DNA of 64,000 bases from positions 1-64,000 of the forward strand of contig JACQAM010000022.1 in NCBI GenBank assembly GCA_016194975.1. The letters are read 5' to 3'. The notes under the pieces are model-generated. The model saw nothing but the letters and a program-made list of their open reading frames with translations. It had not been told where the DNA came from and ran no database searches. This stretch comes from Bacteroidota bacterium (lineage in GTDB: Bacteria > Bacteroidota > Bacteroidia > Palsa-965). Position numbers and translations under genes: made by a program. Below, piece after piece: positions 34,504 through 41,769 of this stretch (the stretch's first letter is position 1; every line of letters begins with the position of its first letter).

Positions 34504-35419
34504 TAAATTTCTTTTTTTCGCCGCGATCTTTTTTTTCGCCTGCAACGATCCTATTGCCCATCCCGATGACATCGATACGCCGACGCGTGGAAAAATAAAA
34601 ATTTTCATTGACGAAAATGTGCGGCCCGTCTCCGACGAACTCATCGACGCATTTGAATATTCTTATCCCGATGCATTTCTTTGCCAGAATTACGGAACAG
34701 AACCATTCGTTCTCAAAGCGCTTTTCGACGACACTTCGCGTCTCGCGATCATGACGCGTCAACTGAACAAACAGGAAATTGATTTTTTCCATTCCAAAAA
34801 ATTCGGCATCGAACAAATACTGATCGGTTCTGATGCGGTGGTGCTGCTGGTGAACCGCGAAAATCCCGACAGTATTTTTTCTGTAGAGCAGATTCGTGAT
34901 ATTCTTTCGGGAAAAGATTCGCTGTGGTCTTCGATCAATTCCAATTCGAAACTCGGAAATCTGAATCTCGTTTTTGACAACGGAACTTCTTCCAACCTGC
35001 GCTATCTCTGCGATACACTTCTTGGCGGAAAAGCGCCGGGGAAAAATTGTTTCGCCGTGAATTCCAGCGACAGTGTGATCAACTATGTTTCGCATAATGC
35101 CAATGCCATTGGCGTAGTTGGACTCAACTGGCTGGGCGAAAAATACAGCGATGAAGATAGTAAGCGCCGTTCCCTCATCAGTATGGCCATGATCGGCAAT
35201 GAAACAAGCGCTGCTGTTCATCCCACGCAGAGCGATCTTGTAACAAAAGCATATCCGTTTACACGAGGCATTTACATAGTGAAAATAGGAATGCGGGCGG
35301 GGCTTGGCACAGGCTTTGCCACCTTCTGTTACAGGGACAGGGGCCAATTGATCATACAGCATGCCGGGCTGGCACCTTCAAATCCCACAGAAAGAAAAGT
35401 GTTAATTGATTACCAATGA
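34487..35419 (+). CDS. PstS-like phosphate/anion-binding lipoprotein
   Basis: A 310-residue lipoprotein of the PstS-like periplasmic binding superfamily. Signal and lipobox: FFAAIFFFAC with the lipidated Cys near 20. The binding fold shows IDENVRPVSDELIDAFE, the FDNGTSSNLRYL loop (about 164-175; contacts the bound anion in PstS) and NAIGVVGLNWLG. No pstCAB genes are nearby. Its steady place between tonB and a TPR protein suggests an envelope role other than classical phosphate ABC uptake. Overlaps the previous gene by 17 bp. Confidence 0.88.
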   Translation: MKKMNNKFLFFAAIFFFACNDPIAHPDDIDTPTRGKIKIFIDENVRPVSDELIDAFEYSYPDAFLCQNYGTEPFVLKALFDDTSRLAIMTRQLNKQEIDFFHSKKFGIEQILIGSDAVVLLVNRENPDSIFSVEQIRDILSGKDSLWSSINSNSKLGNLNLVFDNGTSSNLRYLCDTLLGGKAPGKNCFAVNSSDSVINYVSHNANAIGVVGLNWLGEKYSDEDSKRRSLISMAMIGNETSAAVHPTQSDLVTKAYPFTRGIYIVKIGMRAGLGTGFATFCYRDRGQLIIQHAGLAPSNPTERKVLIDYQ

Positions 35420-35447
35420 GAATTAGATAATTATTTTTGCATCGCAT

Positions 35448-37136
35448 ATGAAAACGCAAACAAAATACATTTCTGTCATTTCCGCTCTCCTGATCGGAAC
35501 AGGAATATCCGCGCAAACGCTGCAGGATGCGATTCGCCTTACCGACGATGAACAATTTCCGAAAGCGAAAACTACGTTCGATCAGCTCGTGGCAAAAGAT
35601 CCAACCAACGGAGATAATTTTTTCTACTACGGCGATCTGCTCCTGAAATCGGATGATCCCGAAGGGGCGAAAGCACAATTTCAGAAGGGAATTGATATCA
35701 ACGCAACAAATCCCCTTGTACACATAGGCATGGCGCGCTATTCACTATCATCCGGAAAAGCAGATGATGGAATGAAAGAGATCGCATATGCCCAAGCGCT
35801 CATTGCAACAGAAGTTGGAAAAAAAGGAACAACACTCACTCCGCAGCGACAAGCGCAACTGGATCTTGAAATGGCAAAATCATTGCTGGCTGCAACGGCT
35901 CCCGATTTCCAGGCGGCACTCGATCTTACTGCGAAGGCAGAAAAACTTGATCCGAAAAATCCGGATGTGTTTCTTACACGCGGCGATATTCTTTACAAAA
36001 AAAATCCGGTGGAAGGCAGCGCTCCAGTCACCAATTACACCAATGCTGCGAAGCTCGATGCAAAATCGTGCAAAGCGTATGTGCGCATCGGTAATCTTTA
36101 TGCGAACGGAAAAAATATGCAGTCGGCGATCGGTTATTATAATCTTGCGCTGAAGATCGATTCTACTTTTGCGCCAGCGTATCGCCTGCGCGGAGAGGCG
36201 CAATACCAGATCGGGAAATTCGATTCCGCTTCTTACAGCTATTCAAAATACCTCGCGCTCAATCCCGATTGTTATTCGCGTTACCGCTATTGCGCATTCC
36301 TTTACAAGAGCGGCGACTTTGATAATTCCATCAAACAGGGACAACAGGTTTTACAGTGCGACAGCACGATCTCTGTGGTGTATCGCATCGTTGGCCGTTC
36401 TTATCTCGACATGAAAACTCCTGATGCTGCAAAGTGCGTGGACTATTTCAATAAATTTTTTGCGAAGCAGAAATTGTATGGAAAACCGGCGCTGCTTGCC
36501 GACGATTACATTTATCGCGCGCGCGGATATGCAAAACAGAATATGGATTCACTTGCCATTATGGATTACGAAGCCGGATTGAAAACAGACACTTCACGAA
36601 AAGATATTTACTTCGAGTTGGGCGGGGAATATTTTAAAATGAAGAAGTACGATCAGGCCGCGGCCACTTACAAAAAGAAGATAGACGGCAACCCGGCAAA
36701 GGCGAACATCTCTGATTACAATGCTTATGGCCGTTCTTTATTCCTGCAGAAAGATTATGTAAATGCCGACAGCGCTTTCAAAAAAGTGTGCGTGCTCGAT
36801 CCGAAAAATCCGATTGGCTGGTATTGGAGGGGCCGCTGCAATGCATCGCTCGACCCGGATGTAAAGTCAGACAGTGCGCGGAAATTCTACGAGGCGTTCT
36901 ATGATCTTGCCATTGCCGATAAAGACAAAAACAAAAAAGAACTCATTGTGGCCGGCAAATATTTTGCGAGCTACAACTACATCAGGAAAAATTATGCCTG
37001 CTCAAAAGCGTGGTTCCAGTTTGTTCTTGAACTTGACCCGAATGACGGTAATGTGAAAAGTCAACTGGATACAGATAAATCGCTTAAGGCCGTTGCCGCT
37101 GCTTCTGATTTGAGTACGTGCAGGATGGGGAAATAA
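35448..37136 (+). CDS. Secreted TPR-repeat protein
   Basis: A 562-residue protein with signal peptide (residues 1-23, ending GISAQ) and tetratricopeptide repeats over most of its length: for example GDNFFYYGDLLLKSDDPEGA, CKAYVRIGNLYANGKNMQSA and IYFELGGEYFKMKKYDQAAA. Probably periplasmic and part of the exbB-tonB gene cluster. A possible -7 box, TATTTTTG (35432-35439), lies only 8 bp before the start, so it may also be expressed from its own promoter with almost no leader. Confidence 0.9.
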   Translation: MKTQTKYISVISALLIGTGISAQTLQDAIRLTDDEQFPKAKTTFDQLVAKDPTNGDNFFYYGDLLLKSDDPEGAKAQFQKGIDINATNPLVHIGMARYSLSSGKADDGMKEIAYAQALIATEVGKKGTTLTPQRQAQLDLEMAKSLLAATAPDFQAALDLTAKAEKLDPKNPDVFLTRGDILYKKNPVEGSAPVTNYTNAAKLDAKSCKAYVRIGNLYANGKNMQSAIGYYNLALKIDSTFAPAYRLRGEAQYQIGKFDSASYSYSKYLALNPDCYSRYRYCAFLYKSGDFDNSIKQGQQVLQCDSTISVVYRIVGRSYLDMKTPDAAKCVDYFNKFFAKQKLYGKPALLADDYIYRARGYAKQNMDSLAIMDYEAGLKTDTSRKDIYFELGGEYFKMKKYDQAAATYKKKIDGNPAKANISDYNAYGRSLFLQKDYVNADSAFKKVCVLDPKNPIGWYWRGRCNASLDPDVKSDSARKFYEAFYDLAIADKDKNKKELIVAGKYFASYNYIRKNYACSKAWFQFVLELDPNDGNVKSQLDTDKSLKAVAAASDLSTCRMGK

Positions 37137-37171
37137 ATTTTATTCCTTCACAACTTTTCGGATTCGTAAAA

Positions 37172-37253
37172 TTATTTAACTATACACAACTTCTCTGATC
37201 TCACATCTCCGTCACTTGCACTTATTCTTAAAACATAACACCCAACAGAAAGA
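37172..37253 (-). pseudogene. Orphan C-terminal end of a T9SS type A sorting domain, cut by the IS element
   Basis: Read on the minus strand, the DNA next to the left IS end encodes LSVGCYVLRISASDGDVRSE and then KLCIVK followed by TAA (37174-37172). This matches the last strand pair of a T9SS type A domain (GVYVLRI ... KIVIVK). The frame runs straight into the IS end at 37254. The rest of the gene is not found in the 120 bp beyond the other IS end. Confidence 0.7.
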
Positions 37254-37297
37254 TGGAGTTGATAACTTAGACTGGAGTAATTATTTTTAGCTAAACG

Positions 37298-37612
37298 ATG
37301 CGACCAATGAAAATGAAACAGGTAAGAATGCGTTACGGAAAAGATTTCAAGATCAAAGCCGTAGAATTAAGTAATCAAAGAGGCAGCGTTCAGCAGGTTG
37401 CCGAGGAATTAAATATCAACACCGAGACACTCCGGCTTTGGAAACGTGCGTATCATGAAGGAAAACTTACGCATGAATCAGCAGCGAAAGAACGACCACG
37501 AAGTAAGGAAGAGGACGAGTTGCGTAGGTTGAAAAAGGAATTGTATGAAGTAACATTGGAACGGGACATCTTAAAAAAGGCGGTCACCATCTTCTCCAAG
37601 AGCGGCAAATGA
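37298..37612 (+). CDS. IS3-family transposase OrfA
   Basis: A 104-residue helix-turn-helix protein of the IS3 OrfA type (transposase_8): MRYGKDFKIKAVELSNQRGS, AEELNINTETLRLWKRAYHEG (HTH about 31-50) and a leucine-zipper-like C-terminus (LRRLKKELYEVTLERDILKKA). It overlaps orfB by 4 bp (ATGA) and carries an in-frame A AAA AAG slippery heptamer at 37573-37579. Confidence 0.94.
   Translation: MRPMKMKQVRMRYGKDFKIKAVELSNQRGSVQQVAEELNINTETLRLWKRAYHEGKLTHESAAKERPRSKEEDELRRLKKELYEVTLERDILKKAVTIFSKSGK
37573..37579 (+). other. Slippery heptamer for programmed -1 frameshift (OrfAB)
   Basis: The heptamer A AAA AAG lies in the zero frame of orfA (codons TTA AAA AAG, 37571-37579). A -1 slip continues in the orfB frame (GGC GGT CAC ... 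CAA ATG) with no stop before the orfB ATG, so an OrfAB fusion of about 394 residues is expected. Confidence 0.75.
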
Positions 37613-38481
37613 AATTTAGTTTTATTGACAAGCATAAAACTGAGTTTCCTGTCGGGAAGATGTGTAGGATAATGAAAGTGAGTGAGAGCGGATTTTACAA
37701 TTGGCAAGTGCGTGTTCCCTCTGTACGCGCAAGGCGTGGTGCATACCTGCAAGAGCAAGTGAAACGCGTGCATGAGCGAAGCAGAAAACGATATGGCAGC
37801 CCGAGAATAACTGCTCAGTTGAATAGTGAAGGAATAAAAGTATCACAACCTACAGTTGCAAAACTGATGAGAGTACAAAGCATAAGAAGCATCGTAAGAA
37901 AGAAATTCAAAGTGACGACTCAGTCTTCGCATCGTTATCCTGTGGTTGAAAATATAGTGAGTAGAAATTTCAACCCCGCAAGAATGAATCACACCTGGGT
38001 GTCAGATCTCACTTACATTTACACTGGAGGCGGTTGGATTTACTTGACAACAGTGATCGATCTTTTTGATCGCAAAGTGATCGGATGGGCGCTGAGTGAA
38101 ACGATGAAAACCTGTGACACAAGTGTTCCAGCATTTAGAATGGCAGCAACAAATCGAAAACTATCGAGGGATCAGCAACTCACTTTTCATTCTGACCGAG
38201 GTATTCAGTATGCGTGCGATGAATTTGTGGACGAGATGAAGAGGTTTCCTAAACTTCAGAGAAGCATGAGCAGAAAAGGTGATTGCTGGGACAATGCTGT
38301 TGCGGAGAGTTTTTTCAAGACCCTCAAGACAGAGTTGGTCTATCAGGAAAAATACGAATCAAAATTTCAGGCTAAATTAGCGGTGTTCGAATACATTGAA
38401 GGTTGGTACAACAAGCATCGCCGTCACAAACATCTGAACAACCTCACCATTGAAGAATTCCACGGATCAATTAACAACTAA
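37609..38481 (+). CDS. IS3-family transposase OrfB (DDE integrase)
   Basis: A 290-residue catalytic subunit with the rve-type DDE fold. Acidic residues: the first Asp in TWVSDLTYIYT (about 126), the second in FHSDRGIQYA (about 193) and the Glu in WDNAVAESFFKTLK (about 229). An HTH_21-like N-terminus (RVHERSRKRYGSPRITAQL, about 47-65) precedes it. Length and motifs are normal, so the element may be active. Confidence 0.95.
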   Translation: MKFSFIDKHKTEFPVGKMCRIMKVSESGFYNWQVRVPSVRARRGAYLQEQVKRVHERSRKRYGSPRITAQLNSEGIKVSQPTVAKLMRVQSIRSIVRKKFKVTTQSSHRYPVVENIVSRNFNPARMNHTWVSDLTYIYTGGGWIYLTTVIDLFDRKVIGWALSETMKTCDTSVPAFRMAATNRKLSRDQQLTFHSDRGIQYACDEFVDEMKRFPKLQRSMSRKGDCWDNAVAESFFKTLKTELVYQEKYESKFQAKLAVFEYIEGWYNKHRRHKHLNNLTIEEFHGSINN

Positions 38482-38659
38482 AAAAATGCGGAGTGAAGCA
38501 GAAATTAAATACTCCAGAAAATGTTTGCAATTCCATTCCATGTCTTAATGCGGGGACCACACATTTTATCCGATCATAAGCGGTTGAAAACGAGTATCAC
38601 GAAATGTTTTTATTTCTTTTGCGGACAATAAAAATCAAACCATTTAAAAACCAATTTTT

Positions 38660-39280
38660 ATGAAACCAAAAATCAACCTTGATCTGAAAAGAAAAAGCGT
38701 TCCGCAACTCATTGAGTTGGGCAATCACATTGTGGCATCCATGACCGGCAATGCAAATTTTCCAACTCCGCATCCGGCGCTTGCGGCAGTTACCACTGCG
38801 ATCACCACATTGCAGAACGCCGACACGGCTGCTCTCGGTGGAGGCGCGGCGCTCAAAAGTGTAATGCATCAGAAACAGGAAGTGCTCAACCAGTTGCTCA
38901 CACAACTTGCATTGTATGTAGAAGGAATTGTGAACGATCCTTCGGTTGCCGATGCAAACAAAGAAGTAATGATCCTCAGTTCCGGAATGCAAATGAAAAC
39001 ACTGACCCATCCGCAGCATCACGTATTCGGAGTGAAACACGGATCGGTTTCCGGGTCTATAGATTTAAGGGCAGAAGGAATAGAAAGAGGAATGCACAAC
39101 TGGGAATATGCAATGGAACCTTCCATGGCCAATGGCTGGCACCTCGCCCCGGCTACCATGCAGGCGCATACTACTATAAACGGACTGACCGTGGGGGCGC
39201 AGTATTCTTTCCGTCACCGCGCGGTTACAAAAGAGGGGGAACAGGACTGGGGACAGCCGCTCTCGATTGTGGTGGTGTAG
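38660..39280 (+). CDS. Conserved-type protein of unknown function with a fibronectin III-like C-terminus
   Basis: A 206-residue protein without a signal peptide. Residues 1-110 are helical (KPKINLDLKRKSVPQLIELG, HPALAAVTTAITTLQNADTA). Residues about 120-206 resemble a fibronectin III fold: MHNWEYAMEPSMANGWHLAP, TTINGLTVGAQYSFRHRAV and WGQPLSIVVV. Start ATG 38660 follows an A-rich leader. An intrinsic terminator follows. I do not know its role; single-domain proteins of this type exist in Bacteroidota as far as I recall. Confidence 0.8.
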   Translation: MKPKINLDLKRKSVPQLIELGNHIVASMTGNANFPTPHPALAAVTTAITTLQNADTAALGGGAALKSVMHQKQEVLNQLLTQLALYVEGIVNDPSVADANKEVMILSSGMQMKTLTHPQHHVFGVKHGSVSGSIDLRAEGIERGMHNWEYAMEPSMANGWHLAPATMQAHTTINGLTVGAQYSFRHRAVTKEGEQDWGQPLSIVVV

Positions 39281-39310
39281 AAAAATAATGCTAATGATCC
39301 TGGAAAAGGG

Positions 39311-39337
39311 GCCGTTCTCAGGGACGGTCTTTTTTTA
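39311..39337 (+). terminator. Rho-independent terminator
   Basis: Hairpin with arms GCCGTT/GACGGT (one end pair and one inner pair are G-U) around a CTCAGG loop, then a run of eight T. It lies 30 bp after the stop of the 206-residue gene. Confidence 0.75.
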
Positions 39338-39369
39338 TTTAGGTATGCCTGTTGTGCTGCAATACAACT

Positions 39370-39462
39370 ACTGTACGAACTACGAAATACGAAATACACG
39401 AAGTACGAAGTACGAAACGAATACGAAACTTCGTACTTCGTGTATTTCGTAGTTCGTACAGT
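39370..39462. repeat. 93-bp inverted repeat made of TACGAA units
   Basis: Left arm ACTGTACGAACTACGAAATA... and right arm ...TATTTCGTAGTTCGTACAGT pair over about 35 bp. The left arm has one extra GAAATAC unit. The loop holds more TACGAA copies. It lies between a plus-strand terminator and a minus-strand stop (39469), so it could end the minus-strand transcript, but it also belongs to the TACGAA repeats of the nuo spacers. Confidence 0.85.
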
Positions 39463-39468
39463 ATAGTT

Positions 39469-41682
39469 TTAACGCTGCACCATTACTTTCTCCGTCACCA
39501 CTCCATCGTTCGTGAGAATTCTCACTAAGTACATTCCGTTATCGGCGGCGGTAAGGCCGATCTCTTTTTTGAAAGAAGTGATGTTGCTTTCTTCGTCGGT
39601 GAAAATATTTCTTCCCGCTACATCCACCACTTCTATGGTTACATTTTTCGCTTTGGAGAATTCAAATGAAACGGTGAATTGCCCGTCATTCGGATTCGGA
39701 TAAATGCTCAGCGAATTGGCGAGATCCACATCCTGCAATCCCACCTGCGTGATTGTGACCACCTGTGTGTACGTATCTGTTCCGCATGGGCCGGTAACCG
39801 TAAGCGTAACGGTGTACGTTCCGTTTACATTGTAAGTGTGGCTTGGATTTGCGCTGGTGTTTGTGCCGCTTGCATCGCCAAAATTCCAGCTGTAAGAAAC
39901 AGCATTGGTAGATTGATTGGTGAAGTTTGCCGTTGCGCCTGTGACGTTGAAAATAAATTGCGCATTGGAGCCGGGAAGTACATTCACCAGCACCACATCA
40001 GAAGCAGAACATCCGTTAATGTCTGTTCCCGTTACATAATAAGTTGTCGTAGTACTCGGACTGACCGAAATACTTTGCGTAGGCGCACCTGTACTCCACA
40101 CATAAGTTAATCCGCCGGAGCCGGTAAGTGTTGCAGATTGTGAAGGACAAATATCCTGGTCGGGCCCTGCAGAAACTGAAGGCGGAACATTAGCAGTTAC
40201 TACAACAGTGTCCTGCGCAGAACATCCTGATGGGTCTGTGATCTGCACCGACCACGTTCCTGTTCCTGCAGAAATAGTTTGAGAAGTTGCTGCGTTGTTC
40301 CACAAATAAGTTGCTCCCGGATTTCCGGCATCAAGAACAATTGCAGCAGTACAGATGGCGGTATCGGGGCCAAGATTTGCATTCGGCTGATTATTGATCG
40401 TAACGTTGATCGTGTCGGAGTTGGAACATCCTGCTGCGGTTATTACATCCACAGAATAAGTTCCTGTTGAAGAAACAGATGTTGTTTGCGATGAAGTGGA
40501 ATTGGACCAGAAATAAAGTGCGCCGGGATTTCCGGCATTGAGTGTAACTGTTCCTCCGCATTGTGTAGTGTCGGCTCCTAAATTCACTGTGGGCGCCGGA
40601 TTCATAGTCACATTCACCGTATCGCTGGCCTGGCATCCGTTTCCATCAGTAACAAGCACAGCCACATTTCCTGTTGAAGTAACGTTGGTGGTTTGAACGC
40701 TGGATCCTGTGGTCCACGAATAATTAGAAAAACCTGCGCCGGCGTCGAGCGTAAGATTTGCATTGCACGTGCTGGTATCATTTCCCAATGAAACAACCGG
40801 ATTCGGATTAATGGTGATGATAATGTTATCGGAATTCATACAACCGTTCAGGTCCTGCACGGCAACAGAATAATTTCCACTCAGCGTTACATTCAGCGTT
40901 TGTGTTCCTGCGCCGGTGCTCCACAAATAAGTTGCTCCCGGATTTTGTGCATCGAGAAGAATAGGCCCGCCGCACAGCGTAGTATCATTTCCGAGATTCA
41001 CCGTCGGCGCCGGCAATAGCGTTACTAAAACCGTATCGGTGGCTTTGCATCCATTCGCATCAGTAAGTGTAAGTGTATAATCCTGCGTAGCGGTAACTGT
41101 TGCTGTTGTTTGCGGCACGGTGCTGCTTGCAAGATTAGTTGGTGGTTGCCAATCATAAGCGTAAGGAGTTGTTCCCCCGCTGCCGTTGTTTGCAATTCCA
41201 AGAGTAACCGTATTGTTCGTGCATGCCTGCAGGTCGGGCGCAGAGGTGAGCGAAGGAATGCCCGATCCGGCAGTATTCATTGTCATTGTTACATCAACCG
41301 AAGAAGTGGAAGTGGAACAGAAAAAAAGATCGACGAGTACACGAACTTCTCCGCAAAAATTCGGAGTGAAGCTTGTCTGCGATCTCAGTCCGCAGAAATC
41401 GTCATTATAGGCGAGAAAAGCTCCTGTTGCATCATTGTAAACAGTAAGCTGTGTGTCGAACGAAGAATTGCTGCACGTGGAGACGGTGTAATTTGCTCCT
41501 GCAACAACATTCGCAAGCACGTACTGGCCGAATTGATAATTCTGTGTGGTGGAAAGTGTGACTCCGGGGGGAGTGAGATTTCCTGCGACGAGTACATTGT
41601 CATTCGGACATTGGGATTTACCCAATTCCGGAAAAATAAAAAGAGAAAAAATGACAACGAGGTTTCGTAACGTTTGTTTCAT
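39469..41682 (-). CDS. T9SS-sorted multi-Ig/PKD surface protein
   Basis: Secreted protein of about 737 residues; the start is taken at 41682 (MKQTLRNLVVIFSLFIF..., a clear signal peptide) rather than nine codons upstream. An N-terminal pre-peptidase-like beta domain (about 20-140: YTVSTCSNSSFDTQLTVYND) is followed by about eight Ig-like units with the pattern NLGADTTQCGGTVTLNAGNP and GCxASDTVxVTV, one PKD domain (VSYSWNFGDASGTNTSANPS) and a T9SS type A domain (SIYPNPNDGQFTVSF ... MYLVRILTNDGVVTEKVMV). Probably a surface adhesin-like protein. A good TTG-N19-TATTTTTG promoter precedes it. Confidence 0.92.
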   Translation of the reverse strand: MKQTLRNLVVIFSLFIFPELGKSQCPNDNVLVAGNLTPPGVTLSTTQNYQFGQYVLANVVAGANYTVSTCSNSSFDTQLTVYNDATGAFLAYNDDFCGLRSQTSFTPNFCGEVRVLVDLFFCSTSTSSVDVTMTMNTAGSGIPSLTSAPDLQACTNNTVTLGIANNGSGGTTPYAYDWQPPTNLASSTVPQTTATVTATQDYTLTLTDANGCKATDTVLVTLLPAPTVNLGNDTTLCGGPILLDAQNPGATYLWSTGAGTQTLNVTLSGNYSVAVQDLNGCMNSDNIIITINPNPVVSLGNDTSTCNANLTLDAGAGFSNYSWTTGSSVQTTNVTSTGNVAVLVTDGNGCQASDTVNVTMNPAPTVNLGADTTQCGGTVTLNAGNPGALYFWSNSTSSQTTSVSSTGTYSVDVITAAGCSNSDTINVTINNQPNANLGPDTAICTAAIVLDAGNPGATYLWNNAATSQTISAGTGTWSVQITDPSGCSAQDTVVVTANVPPSVSAGPDQDICPSQSATLTGSGGLTYVWSTGAPTQSISVSPSTTTTYYVTGTDINGCSASDVVLVNVLPGSNAQFIFNVTGATANFTNQSTNAVSYSWNFGDASGTNTSANPSHTYNVNGTYTVTLTVTGPCGTDTYTQVVTITQVGLQDVDLANSLSIYPNPNDGQFTVSFEFSKAKNVTIEVVDVAGRNIFTDEESNITSFKKEIGLTAADNGMYLVRILTNDGVVTEKVMVQR

Positions 41683-41706
41683 AGTTTGCCGGGTTAACGT
41701 TATAGA

Positions 41707-41736
41707 CAAAAATAATTAAATATGCCACGTGGGCAA
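41707..41736 (-). promoter_or_regulatory. Bacteroidota-type promoter for the minus-strand T9SS gene
   Basis: On the minus strand, TTG (41736-41734) is followed after exactly 19 bases by TATTTTTG (41714-41707), matching TTTG-N19-TAnnTTTG with one missing T. The start codon at 41682 is about 25 bases downstream of the -7 box. Confidence 0.6.
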
Positions 41737-41769
41737 TAGGGGGCTTCTTGCTATTTTCGCTTTCGTTAA

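Larger units (their letters stand above)
37254..38535 (+). mobile_element. IS3-family insertion sequence (about 1282 bp)
   Basis: Ends are imperfect inverted repeats of about 35 bp (25 of 35 positions match): the left end begins TGGAGTTGATAACTTAGACT and the reverse complement of the right end begins TGGAATTGCAAACATTTTCT; both share CTGGAGTA further in. Inside are overlapping transposase genes orfA and orfB in the IS3-type -1 arrangement with a slippery A6G site. Flanks AGA and TTC do not match, so no 3-4 bp target duplication is seen. Both genes look intact. Confidence 0.9.
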
